A DNA stretch of 7,008 bases from DATIXD01 sp035518875 (GCA_035518875.1 DATIXD010000297.1:1-7008), one strand, 5' to 3'; numbered from the stretch's first letter, positions 1 to 6,005 are shown. The notes: generated by a model from the letters alone, not told the origin. A program made the numbers and translations.

Positions 1-50
1 GTAGGTTGGTTTAGCCCGGAACGCAGCGGAGGCGTAACCGAACGCATTGC
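1..50. repeat. Dispersed intergenic inverted-repeat element (partial, at window edge)
   Basis: The first 50 bases form an imperfect inverted repeat. The arm at 5-16 (GTTGGTTTAGCC) can pair with 31-43 (GGCGTAACCGAAC) with one gap and a mismatch, leaving a loop containing CGGAACGCAGCGGA. Sequences of this type, beginning GTAGGTTGG and ending in GGCGTAACC plus a GC-rich tail, are common as multi-copy intergenic repeats in gammaproteobacterial genomes; that comparison is from memory. It lies immediately downstream of the L,D-transpeptidase stop codon, so its hairpin may protect or end that transcript, but no T-run follows. The element probably extends left of the window. Confidence 0.55.
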
Positions 51-52
51 GC

Positions 53-547
53 TCATTCCTCAATCAAAACCCGCGTCCCCGCCTCCACCCGTTCGAACAA
101 ATCCAGGATGTCGCGGCTCTTCATACGGATGCAGCCGTGCGATTCGGGTCGACCGGTCACGCCAGCGTCGGGACTGCCATGGATGTAGATATAGCGCCAA
201 GCCGTATCGACATCGCCATAGCGATTGAATCCCGGCTCCAATCCGCCCAGCCAGAGGATGCGGGTGAGTATCCAGTCCCGTTCGGGATGCCTTTCAGCCA
301 GCGCCACGTCGTAGATTTCGCCGGTTGGCCGGCGGCCTACGAACACCGTGTCGACCGGCGCGTCCGGGCCGATCTTGGCGCGGATTGCATGCCAGCCACG
401 AGGCGTGCAGCCACTACCCATGCGCTCGCCCGGCCCGTTTTTTGCCGTCGAAACCGGATAACTCCGCCTCGCCTCGCCGTTGTCAATTAACTCGAGAATC
501 TGCCGAGCGATGCTGATGCGAAGATAAAATGGTCTTGCTTCCGTCAT
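53..547 (-). CDS. L,D-transpeptidase family protein (YkuD domain), leaderless
   Basis: The 164-residue protein is essentially one YkuD (L,D-transpeptidase catalytic) domain. The signature is clear: HGSPD at 123-127 followed by SHGCIRM at 136-142, giving catalytic Cys139 with His123 and His137. Family members form 3-3 peptidoglycan cross-links or attach proteins to peptidoglycan in the periplasm. This one has no signal peptide, lipobox or membrane segment: the N-terminus (MTEARPFYLRIS) runs straight into the first beta strand. That is typical of a widespread short proteobacterial subgroup of about 160 residues, but leaves its location and substrate unclear. Its ATG overlaps the rlmD stop codon by four bases (ATGA at 547-544), so it is almost certainly translated by coupling from the same mRNA. 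The start is fixed by this overlap. Function as a true transpeptidase is inferred from the motif only. Confidence 0.9.
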   Translation of the reverse strand: MTEARPFYLRISIARQILELIDNGEARRSYPVSTAKNGPGERMGSGCTPRGWHAIRAKIGPDAPVDTVFVGRRPTGEIYDVALAERHPERDWILTRILWLGGLEPGFNRYGDVDTAWRYIYIHGSPDAGVTGRPESHGCIRMKSRDILDLFERVEAGTRVLIEE

Positions 548-1908
548 TTTTCGAACAGGGCGATGGATTCGACGTGCGCGGTGTGCGGGAACATGTCCAT
601 CACGCCGGCCCGCATCAGCCGGTAGCCGTGTTCCCGCACCAGGATGCCGGCATCGCGGGCCAGCGTCGAGGGATTACAGGAAATATAGAGGATGCGCGCC
701 GCACCCCACCTGGACGCCAGACCAAGAACCGCCTGTGCGCCGGCGCGGGAAGGATCGAGCAGGACCTTGTCGTACCGGCGCTCGGCCCAAGGCACGCCAT
801 CCAGAGGGTGGGTCAGATCGGCGACATGAAATTCCACATTGTCGATGCCATTGCTTTGGGCGTTCTGCCTGGCACGGGCGACCGACTCGCGACTGCCCTC
901 GATGCCGGTCACGAAAGCGCATTTGCGGGCCAGCGGGAGAGTGAAATTGCCCAGGCCGCAAAACAGATCGAGCACCTGATCACCGGCATCCGGCTTCAAT
1001 ACCGCCATCACCCGATCCACCATGTCACGGTTGATTGCCACGTTCACCTGGGTGAAGTCCATCGGCTTGAAGCGGAATTCGATCCCCTGATTCGGCAGGG
1101 TATATTTCAACGGCGGGGCGTTTTCGGGCTGCAAGGGGAAAACCGATTCCGGCCCTTGTGGTTGCAGATACATGTCGAAGTCGAAGCGCGCGCCGAATTC
1201 CCGCAAAGCGTCCACATCGGCTTGCGTGGGTTCGGTCAGCACGCGAAACACCAGGGCACTTCGCTCGTCGCCCACGGCCACCTCGATCTGCGGAATCTTA
1301 TCGCGTACGCTCAGCTTCTCGATCAGCTCGGCCAACCCCCCCAAACGCTCCCCCACCTTCGGATGCAATACCGGACACGACTGGATTTCGGCGATGAAGG
1401 CGCTGGCCTTTTCCCGGAACCCCACCAGCACCTTGCCTTTCTTGGCCACGTATTTCACCCCCAGGCGCGCCTTGTGACGGTATCCCCATCGAGGACCGGT
1501 CAAGGGAGGGAACCAGCCTTCCGGCTCCACTTTGCCCAACCGGCGGAACTGCTCCAGCAATAGCCGCTGCTTCTCGACGATCTGCGCATCCTCCGCGAGA
1601 TGCTGCAGACTGCAACCGCCGCACACGTCGAAGTGCGGACATTTCGGCTCGACCCGCTCGGGAGCGGGCACCAGAACCCGACCGATCCTGCCCTCGGCGA
1701 AATCGCGCCGGATGTTGGTATAAAAAAAACTGACCTGCTCCCCCGGCAAGGCGCCGTCGATAAACACGGCTTTACCGTCCACATGCGCCACCCCGCGACC
1801 GTCATGGGCAAAAGACTCGATTCGGGTTTCGACGGCGTTCTGGGGTAAGGATTTACGTTTGGCTCGATTGGACATGGATGACGAAAGAGTTAAAGCTGGC
1901 TGAGGCAT
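544..1908 (-). CDS. rlmD: 23S rRNA (uracil-1939-C5)-methyltransferase RlmD (RumA)
   Basis: The enzyme transfers a methyl group from S-adenosylmethionine to U1939 of 23S rRNA, in the cytoplasm. The 454-residue protein shows the full family layout: an N-terminal TRAM RNA-binding domain (about 24-83), four cysteines for a 4Fe-4S cluster (C90, C96, C99 in CPHFDVCGGC, and C178 in SCPVL), a central RNA-binding region, the DFTQVN element near 284-289, the SAM-binding loop DLFCGLGNFTLPLA (314-327), DPSRAG (385-390), the nucleophile Cys411 in YISCNPSTLARD, and the C-terminal base Glu447 in HVES. Length is close to E. coli RlmD plus a short extension. The start is uncertain: ATG at 1908 has GGGGAG only one base upstream, while the next ATG (1875, giving MSNRAKRK) has no clear ribosome binding site. 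It is the first gene of a two-gene leftward operon with the L,D-transpeptidase gene. RlmC and TrmA are less likely because of the length and the Fe-S pattern. Confidence 0.95.
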   Translation of the reverse strand: MPQPALTLSSSMSNRAKRKSLPQNAVETRIESFAHDGRGVAHVDGKAVFIDGALPGEQVSFFYTNIRRDFAEGRIGRVLVPAPERVEPKCPHFDVCGGCSLQHLAEDAQIVEKQRLLLEQFRRLGKVEPEGWFPPLTGPRWGYRHKARLGVKYVAKKGKVLVGFREKASAFIAEIQSCPVLHPKVGERLGGLAELIEKLSVRDKIPQIEVAVGDERSALVFRVLTEPTQADVDALREFGARFDFDMYLQPQGPESVFPLQPENAPPLKYTLPNQGIEFRFKPMDFTQVNVAINRDMVDRVMAVLKPDAGDQVLDLFCGLGNFTLPLARKCAFVTGIEGSRESVARARQNAQSNGIDNVEFHVADLTHPLDGVPWAERRYDKVLLDPSRAGAQAVLGLASRWGAARILYISCNPSTLARDAGILVREHGYRLMRAGVMDMFPHTAHVESIALFEK

Positions 1909-1947
1909 ACTCCCCGAAATGGCATCGTAGCGTGCCGAAGTCGAAGG

Positions 1948-1981
1948 TAACTATCGTGTCTGACCCCGTTCCCTCGTTTTC
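1948..1981. repeat. Direct repeat copy 1 (TAACTATCGTG-type)
   Basis: TAACTATCGTG at 1948-1958 recurs exactly at 2998-3008, in the same orientation and 1050 bases away. Similarity continues for about 20 more bases (TG-CCCCGTT here and at 3011-3020, then a C-rich stretch and CGTTTT). The reverse strand reads GGGGTCAGACACGATAGTTA, which resembles a short conserved sequence I recall near REP-associated transposase relics in gammaproteobacteria; this is unverified. It sits in the 299-base gap between the rlmD start and the HdeD-like gene. In that gap I see no gene, only this repeat and a small inverted repeat at 2121-2143. Confidence 0.5.
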
Positions 1982-2120
1982 CGCGGTGACTTAGGTGCAA
2001 GAGGTTGAGTGGGGGCCGGTACATGCTTATCATCGTGGATGGCTCGGGCTGCCGATCATCATTTCGAGATTGCTGTATCCGATCCGGCTGCGGCAGCTTC
2101 CCCCGGATGGTCTTCGCACA

Positions 2121-2143
2121 GCGAACGTTTGATTTCCGTTCGC
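2121..2143. promoter_or_regulatory. Inverted repeat upstream of the HdeD-like gene
   Basis: GCGAACG (2121-2127) and CGTTCGC (2137-2143) form a perfect 7-base inverted repeat around a 9-base spacer, about 65 bases upstream of the likely ATG at 2208. It could be an operator or an mRNA/DNA hairpin. There is no T-run, so an intrinsic terminator is unlikely. No convincing -35/-10 pair is visible beside it; the TTGACC at 2169-2174 lacks a well-spaced -10. Confidence 0.3.
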
Positions 2144-2207
2144 GTGATCGAGCCAGACCCACAGATTCTTGACCATTGAATTAAGACGATAACCTTGGGT
2201 GGTATCC

Positions 2208-2804
2208 ATGAGTTTGCCAGATAAGTTTTCCAGGTTCGAGCGCTTCAGCACTGATTGGCGACGGCTATTGGGAAGAGGGCTCATTATGCTTCTCATCGGT
2301 GCGTCACTGGCCATCGCTTCGATGTTCAACCCGGGCGGATCGGTTATGCATGCCGGTGACTTTTCCTGGTTACCCGTTGCCGGTTTTGTGGTTCTTCTCG
2401 TTGGGCTTTCGGAGTGCTTCGATGCAGTCATCGCCAAGGAATTGAGGGATTTTTTTCTGCACCTGCAAAGTGGGGTCCTGGATGTCGTGGTCGCTGGCCT
2501 GATTATTTTCAGCATAGGCGACAACCCGGCCCGATTGAGTCTGCTGCTAGTGGCCTATCTCATCATCAAGGCTACGATGCGGATTATCCTGTCCCATGCA
2601 ACGCAACTCCCGCAAAAGGCATCGACCATGCTGGGAGCTGGGGTTTCCATCGTTCTGGGATTGCTGATGTGGGCGCAATGGCCGACCTCGGCCGCCTGGT
2701 TTCTTGCCTTCTGTCTGAGTGCGGACATCGGGTTGCGGGGGTGGTCGCTAATGATGTTCGCTTTCTGGCTAAAGAGGCAAAAAGCCCGCGATCAGTCGGG
2801 CTGA
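2208..2804 (+). CDS. HdeD/DUF308 family integral membrane protein
   Basis: The product is a 198-residue inner-membrane protein with about six hydrophobic helices, at roughly residues 22-41, 54-72, 88-104, 108-127, 141-157 and 164-187. It follows the HdeD/DUF308 pattern: each hairpin starts with a glycine-rich helix (RGLIMLLIGASLAI, GAGVSIVLGLLMW), the loop carries a Pro (FNPGG, WPTSA), and the next helix has a G-x-x-x-x-D/E type turn. E. coli HdeD is involved in acid resistance, but most members have unknown function, so the role here is not assigned. I prefer the ATG at 2208, with GGGTGG at 2198-2203 four bases upstream; an in-frame GTG at 2199 would add three residues. The gene stands alone and is flanked by two copies of a short direct repeat (1948 and 2998), suggesting that the segment may have moved as a unit. 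Confidence 0.75.
   Translation: MSLPDKFSRFERFSTDWRRLLGRGLIMLLIGASLAIASMFNPGGSVMHAGDFSWLPVAGFVVLLVGLSECFDAVIAKELRDFFLHLQSGVLDVVVAGLIIFSIGDNPARLSLLLVAYLIIKATMRIILSHATQLPQKASTMLGAGVSIVLGLLMWAQWPTSAAWFLAFCLSADIGLRGWSLMMFAFWLKRQKARDQSG
2779..2802 (-). terminator. Possible leftward intrinsic terminator downstream of the GNAT gene
   Basis: AGCCCG (2783-2788) and CGGGCT (2797-2802) form a 6-base-pair GC-rich stem around an 8-base loop. On the minus strand the stem is followed by a short T-run (A residues at 2779-2782 on the plus strand), as in an intrinsic terminator for leftward transcription. The nearest leftward gene is the acetyltransferase ending at 3001, about 200 bases away. The structure lies inside the last codons of the rightward HdeD-like gene. 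There is no T-run on the plus strand, so it would not end that gene's transcript efficiently. Confidence 0.4.
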
Positions 2805-2997
2805 TGCTGCCTATTGCTAATGCCAAATACTGGTAGTGACGTCCAATTCGATGGGTCAGAAACCTAGTCTGCGCCGCGGGAAAGCTCGCCTTCTGTCGCT
2901 GCGCTGAATGATGTGCCGGGGCTGGCCAGGGATGACGAAGCGTGGAAGACGCGCAATGTGTTATTCGATGTCACGGCACGACGGCAACAGCATAACA

Positions 2998-3033
2998 TAA
3001 CTATCGTGCATGCCCCCGTTTCTGCCGTTTTTG
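2998..3033. repeat. Direct repeat copy 2 (TAACTATCGTG-type), overlapping the GNAT 3' end
   Basis: TAACTATCGTG at 2998-3008 is identical to 1948-1958. The following bases (TG-CCCCGTT and a terminal CCGTTTTT) match the other copy imperfectly. The copy contains the stop codon (3001-3003) and encodes the last residues (about KRGHAR) of the leftward acetyltransferase, so the end of that protein may have been rewritten by arrival of the repeat. Together the two copies bracket a 1050-base segment holding the HdeD-like gene. Confidence 0.5.
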
Positions 3034-3606
3034 TGGAAGATTTGCCCTGATGTTTTTTTCCAGCGCCTCAAACGTTAAGCCTGATACCTTGGGCTGCCAC
3101 ATCTTTGGGTTTACCGGGAATTCGTGCAATACGCCGGTACGCCGATAGCCGCGGCGAGCGTAGAACGCGATCAATTCATGACGCAGGGTGATAACATACA
3201 TGACGATCTTGTCGACCTGCCATTCCCGTTGGGCCACATGTTCGGCGTACGCAAGTAAACGTTTGCCGATACCACGGCCCTGACGCGTCGGTTCGACCAC
3301 GAACATGCCCAAACTGGCGCGGTCGCCCGTTTTTTCGATATGCACCGAGCCCACGATCTTCTTCCCATCCTGGCAAAGCAGAATGATGGAGTTCCGTTGG
3401 GCGATCAGGCGCCGGACCTCCCTGGCATCCGTCCGGCGGCCGTCCAGCAGATCGGCCTCCGTCGTCCAACCTGATCGACTCTGTTCGCCGCGATAGGCGG
3501 AATTGACCAAAGCCGCGATGCGCTCGGCATCAACCCGAATTGCATTTCGGAATGTCAGTGACATGATTAGCGAATTAGAAACCTGATGGCCGCTTGGGGC
3601 GCCCAT
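3001..3606 (-). CDS. GNAT family N-acetyltransferase
   Basis: This is a single-domain GCN5-related acetyltransferase, transferring acetyl from acetyl-CoA to an unknown amine. In the 201-residue reading, the first strand begins at LTFRNA (17-22), followed by the substrate-side region NSAYRGEQSRSGWTTEADLL (35-54). The acetyl-CoA pyrophosphate-binding motif A lies at LGMFVVEPTRQGRGIGKRLL (99-118), with the Q-x-x-G-x-G signature at 109-114. Motif B, with the AFYARRGYRRTG segment, lies at 147-158. The GWTTEADLL segment is typical of an uncharacterised proteobacterial GNAT subgroup. ATG at 3606 has a good ribosome binding site (AGAGGGG two bases upstream), so it is used here. The domain itself begins at an internal ATG at 3564 (MSLTFRNA), a reasonable alternative start lacking a clear ribosome binding site. 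The basic tail (QKRQKRGHAR) is encoded partly by a repeat. The gene is divergent from the RNase J-like gene. Confidence 0.88.
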   Translation of the reverse strand: MGAPSGHQVSNSLIMSLTFRNAIRVDAERIAALVNSAYRGEQSRSGWTTEADLLDGRRTDAREVRRLIAQRNSIILLCQDGKKIVGSVHIEKTGDRASLGMFVVEPTRQGRGIGKRLLAYAEHVAQREWQVDKIVMYVITLRHELIAFYARRGYRRTGVLHEFPVNPKMWQPKVSGLTFEALEKNIRANLPQKRQKRGHAR

Positions 3607-3651
3607 GACCCCTCTGGGAACACCTCAAAGACCCACGCATGGGAATATCCT

Positions 3652-3675
3652 TCGATTTCATGCCCGAGGCATCGA
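3652..3675. promoter_or_regulatory. Overlapping inverted repeats in the divergent GNAT / RNase J spacer
   Basis: The 119-base spacer between the two divergent starts contains ATGCC-CGA-GGCAT (3660-3672), a perfect 5-base inverted repeat. An overlapping TCGAT (3652-3656) / ATCGA (3671-3675) pair also occurs. Its position suits an operator or a shared promoter element, but no strong -35/-10 pair is visible next to it, and short palindromes arise by chance. Confidence 0.2.
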
Positions 3676-3725
3676 TCATTAGACACACACGACAAAGAAC
3701 TCGCGGGGCATGACAAATTCACCCG

Positions 3726-5171
3726 ATGTTTGCCTCTCCCGTTGATTTCTACGATATAGGGAATCGGAACGCCAACGTGCAATACATCATCCCCGCCAGA
3801 GACGAGCTCCTATTCCTGCCCTTGGGCGGTACCGGCGAAATCGGCATGAACTTGACGTTGTACGGCCACGACGGCGCCTGGATCGCGGTCGATCTCGGCA
3901 TCACATTTGGCGGTGACGATTTCCCGGATCATCCCGTGCTGATGGCCGATCCGGCCTTTATCGCGGCCCGCCGAAACCATCTAGCGGGGATACTCTTGAC
4001 CCACGGCCATGAAGATCACATCGGCGCTCTGCCTTATCTGTGGCAACGCCTGCGCTGCCCGATCTATGCGACGCCTTTTACGGCGGCGCTGGCTCGGTCC
4101 AAGCTCGCCCGTGCCGGCATCGACGACGCGCCGCTGATTGAAGTCCCCTTGGGCGGCCGCTTCCACGTTGGCCCGTTCGCGGTCGAGTACATCGCCATGA
4201 CGCACTCCATTCCGGAGCCCAATGCCCTGCTGATCAGCACGGCCGTGGGCGCCGTCCTGCACACCGGGGATTGGAAACTCGATGACCAACCTGTCGTTGG
4301 GCGGGGTTACGATCAACAACGGCTCTATGCACTGCGGCGCGAACCCCTCCTGGCGATGGTGTGCGACTCCACCAACGCGGTCATCCCCGGGCGCACCGGT
4401 TCCGAGGGAGACTTGTTCACGCCGCTGCTCAAACTAGGGGAACAGACCACGGGGCGTATCGTCGTGACCGCGTTTGCCAGCAACATCGCCCGGCTGGTGA
4501 CCTTGGCACGGGTGGCCAGTACGCTGGGACGGCGTTTCGGCGTCGTCGGTCAGGCCATGGAGCGGATGCGGGCCGTCGCTCGCGCCACCGGCTATTGGCT
4601 GGACGATCTGTCCGATCGCCTAGATGCCCGCTACTTGGGCCATCTTCCCCCTGAAGAGGTCTTCGCGGCCTGTACCGGCAGCCAGGGCGAACCGAATTCG
4701 GCACTGGCGCGGCTTGCACAGGACATGCACCGCGACCTGCTGCTGGAGACGGGAGACACGGTGATCTTTTCATCGCGGGTGATCCCCGGCAATGAGCGTG
4801 CGGTAGAGCGGGTTCAGCAGCGGCTACGCGCGCTCGGCGTCCGGCTCGTCACCGACCGCGAGACCTTCGTTCACGTCTCAGGCCATCCCGCTCAGGAGGA
4901 CCTCCGCCGGCTCTACGATTGGGTGCAACCGCCGGTCGTGATCCCGGTGCACGGCACGCCGCGCCATCTGATCGCCAATGCCGAAATCGCGAGAACCTGC
5001 CACGTGCCGCAGGCATGCGTCGTCCAAAACGGCGATCTTTGCCGGGTAAGCCGGTTGGGACTGCATCGGCTCGCGCAGGTCGAGACCGGGCGACTCACGC
5101 TGCAACCGGATGGTCGTTTGGCGCCGATTCCGCAAGATCTGCTCGAGGAGATGCGCGCGGGGGTGCATTGA
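3726..5171 (+). CDS. Ribonuclease J-like MBL-fold metallo-hydrolase (short form)
   Basis: The protein is a beta-CASP metallo-beta-lactamase hydrolase of the RNase J group, expected to be a cytoplasmic Zn-dependent endo- or 5'-3' exoribonuclease. In the 481-residue reading, family motifs appear in order: LGGTGEIGMN (33-42), metal-binding HGHEDH (93-98), MTHSIPE with His160 (158-164), HTGDWKLD with Asp182 (179-186), CDSTNA (213-218), the beta-CASP segments AFASN (249-253) and TGSQGE (317-322), SSRVIPGNE (349-357), HVSGHP (383-388) and VIPVHGTPRH with His409 (405-414). All metal ligands appear intact. Firmicute and alphaproteobacterial RNase J have about 555 residues with a C-terminal dimerisation domain; here almost nothing follows the catalytic core, so that domain is missing. 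ATG at 3726 has no evident ribosome binding site, and conservation begins at DELLFLPLGG. GTG at 3777, with GGAA 8 bases upstream, is therefore a credible start. RNA specificity is inferred. Confidence 0.88.
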   Translation: MFASPVDFYDIGNRNANVQYIIPARDELLFLPLGGTGEIGMNLTLYGHDGAWIAVDLGITFGGDDFPDHPVLMADPAFIAARRNHLAGILLTHGHEDHIGALPYLWQRLRCPIYATPFTAALARSKLARAGIDDAPLIEVPLGGRFHVGPFAVEYIAMTHSIPEPNALLISTAVGAVLHTGDWKLDDQPVVGRGYDQQRLYALRREPLLAMVCDSTNAVIPGRTGSEGDLFTPLLKLGEQTTGRIVVTAFASNIARLVTLARVASTLGRRFGVVGQAMERMRAVARATGYWLDDLSDRLDARYLGHLPPEEVFAACTGSQGEPNSALARLAQDMHRDLLLETGDTVIFSSRVIPGNERAVERVQQRLRALGVRLVTDRETFVHVSGHPAQEDLRRLYDWVQPPVVIPVHGTPRHLIANAEIARTCHVPQACVVQNGDLCRVSRLGLHRLAQVETGRLTLQPDGRLAPIPQDLLEEMRAGVH

Positions 5172-5207
5172 TCGTGTCGGACAAGGCCGGAATCTTTACC
5201 TTCTCCC

Positions 5208-5230
5208 AAAAAAACGGTGTGATGACACCG
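5208..5230 (-). terminator. Intrinsic terminator for leftward transcription
   Basis: CGGTGT (5215-5220), loop GATG, and ACACCG (5225-5230) make a perfect 6-base-pair stem with a tetraloop. Seven A residues (5208-5214) immediately precede it on the plus strand, so on the minus strand the stem is followed by TTTTTTT. This is a well-formed leftward rho-independent terminator. It would end transcription coming from the decayed transposase region and the hypothetical gene at 5637-6005, and would shield the RNase J-like gene from antisense transcription. It lies about 45 bases past the RNase J-like stop, but lacks a T-run for rightward transcription. Confidence 0.6.
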
Positions 5231-5349
5231 AAGCGCCACGGTAGATTCCGCCTCCGTTGCCATCCGCGCCTGACGCCGCTAGTCCGACGGACGCGGTCCG
5301 GCCAAGACCAGTCAGCCGTCAAATGTCTAGAACGGCCGGCTGTGTCGTC

Positions 5350-5640
5350 GTGCCGGATTACAGGAGCGCGGAGTCGCTTCGATCTCCGTGAGGAAAACGC
5401 AGCACCGACTGGACTAGGTCGGGTGATGATGGAGGAAATACTGCAGCCGCTTCGGAAGCGATAAGACCCGTTGCCATACCAGGTTCTCTGAAAAAACGCG
5501 ATCCACCAAGCCTGCGGTGGCCTCGGCGACGGAGAAGTGTATTCCGCCAGATGCAAAGAGCCCCAATGCCACGCTGTACAGCAACTGTTGCGCCTACGCG
5601 GACCGGGAGTCGCATGCTTATTTCAGTCCGCCGAGCTCAA
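5350..5640 (-). pseudogene. Decayed IS91-family transposase fragment
   Basis: Read leftward, this stretch matches the N-terminal part of IS91-type transposases through several breaks. One frame gives GGLK-stop-ACDSRSA-stop-AQQLLYSV, then LFASGG and ATAGLVDRVFSENLVWQRVL, then SLPKRLQYFLHHHP. A shifted frame continues with DLVQSVLR (near 5416-5390), and the first frame resumes with FLTEIEATPRSCNPA, ending near 5351. Compared with the family pattern as I remember it (zinc-binding C-x-x-C pairs, FCPSCGARRM, LVDHV, VRQWVLSLP-LRYLL, VLRIFL), the order and spacing are right. The zinc-ligand cysteines are mostly replaced, two stop codons and at least two frameshifts are present, and the catalytic part is absent. 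It cannot encode a working transposase. The rest of the gene-free stretch 5172-5636 holds only the terminator at 5208-5230 and about 120 bases (5231-5349) in which I see nothing. Confidence 0.75.
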
Positions 5641-6005
5641 GTCCCGCCTTTGTCAAACGGAATGCCGAGCCATCCGGGACTAGTGTCCACTTTCACCCCG
5701 ATGGCAGTTTCAATTGCCCCTAGCCGCTGCCCTATGGATGTCGATTCGTGCGATTTGCGCAGCAGGTCCAGTACATGTGCCAGACGCAAGCCGTCGTCGC
5801 AATCGATTCGGCCACTTCGCATGTCCCTGTAGACCGCAGCCATCTCCTTCCGGATTACTTCGAGGGAAGCATCAACCGCGGGCTCTTTCCCCAGCTTTTC
5901 GTAGAGGGCTTCCACGTCATCTTGGGACAGCGGCTTGTCGGCGCTGGCTTTGTTTGAAGACCGGTAGTTTTCTTCCCACCAGTCGGCGAGGCTTTTCTTG
6001 CTCAT
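5637..6005 (-). CDS. Hypothetical protein, 122 residues
   Basis: I do not recognise a named family with certainty. The product is hydrophilic, with no signal peptide or membrane segment, and appears mostly helical. An N-terminal segment (MSKKSLADWWEENYR) is followed by a charged linker. A central region (about 45-90) resembles short conserved proteobacterial hypotheticals with the pattern E-M-A-x-V-Y-R-D-x-R-x-G-x-I-D and a leucine-rich helix (RLAHVLDLLRK). A C-terminal segment may be coiled (IGQRLGAIETAIG). Similar small proteins occur near phage or mobile genes, but that is memory and not shown here. No good ribosome binding site precedes the ATG at 6005. The stop codon abuts the decayed IS91 fragment, so the last residues may not be original. 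It is divergent from the protease gene across a 187-base spacer. Confidence 0.6.
   Translation of the reverse strand: MSKKSLADWWEENYRSSNKASADKPLSQDDVEALYEKLGKEPAVDASLEVIRKEMAAVYRDMRSGRIDCDDGLRLAHVLDLLRKSHESTSIGQRLGAIETAIGVKVDTSPGWLGIPFDKGGT

Noticed and set aside
529..1563. 344-residue open frame on the plus strand opposite rlmD
   Set aside because: The opposite strand encodes all RlmD motifs. This frame has a histidine- and arginine-rich composition typical of antisense shadows.
1890..2162. 90-residue minus-strand frame upstream of rlmD
   Set aside because: No ribosome binding site or domain; it overlaps the rlmD 5' end out of frame and runs through the repeat.
2868..3050. 60-codon plus-strand open frame (AWKTRNVLFDVTARRQQHN...) in the gap after the HdeD-like gene, running into the GNAT 3' end
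   Set aside because: Composition looks almost protein-like, but there is no convincing start or ribosome binding site, no recognised family, and part of it is antisense to the GNAT gene. A relic of a lost gene is possible but unsupported.
3567..3782. 71-residue minus-strand frame spanning the GNAT / RNase J spacer
   Set aside because: It overlaps both the GNAT start and the RNase J-like 5' end, with no recognisable features. The spacer is better read as a divergent promoter region.
5231..5349. Short GC-rich palindromes (for example GTCCG-A-CGGAC at 5282-5292) between the terminator and the transposase relic
   Set aside because: They are short and not linked to any visible gene end or element terminus. 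An IS91 terminal oriIS/terIS could not be identified.
4919..5464. 181-residue plus-strand frame overlapping the RNase J-like 3' end
   Set aside because: Its first half is an out-of-frame reading of the RNase J-like gene and its second half is antisense to the transposase relic. No domain is visible.
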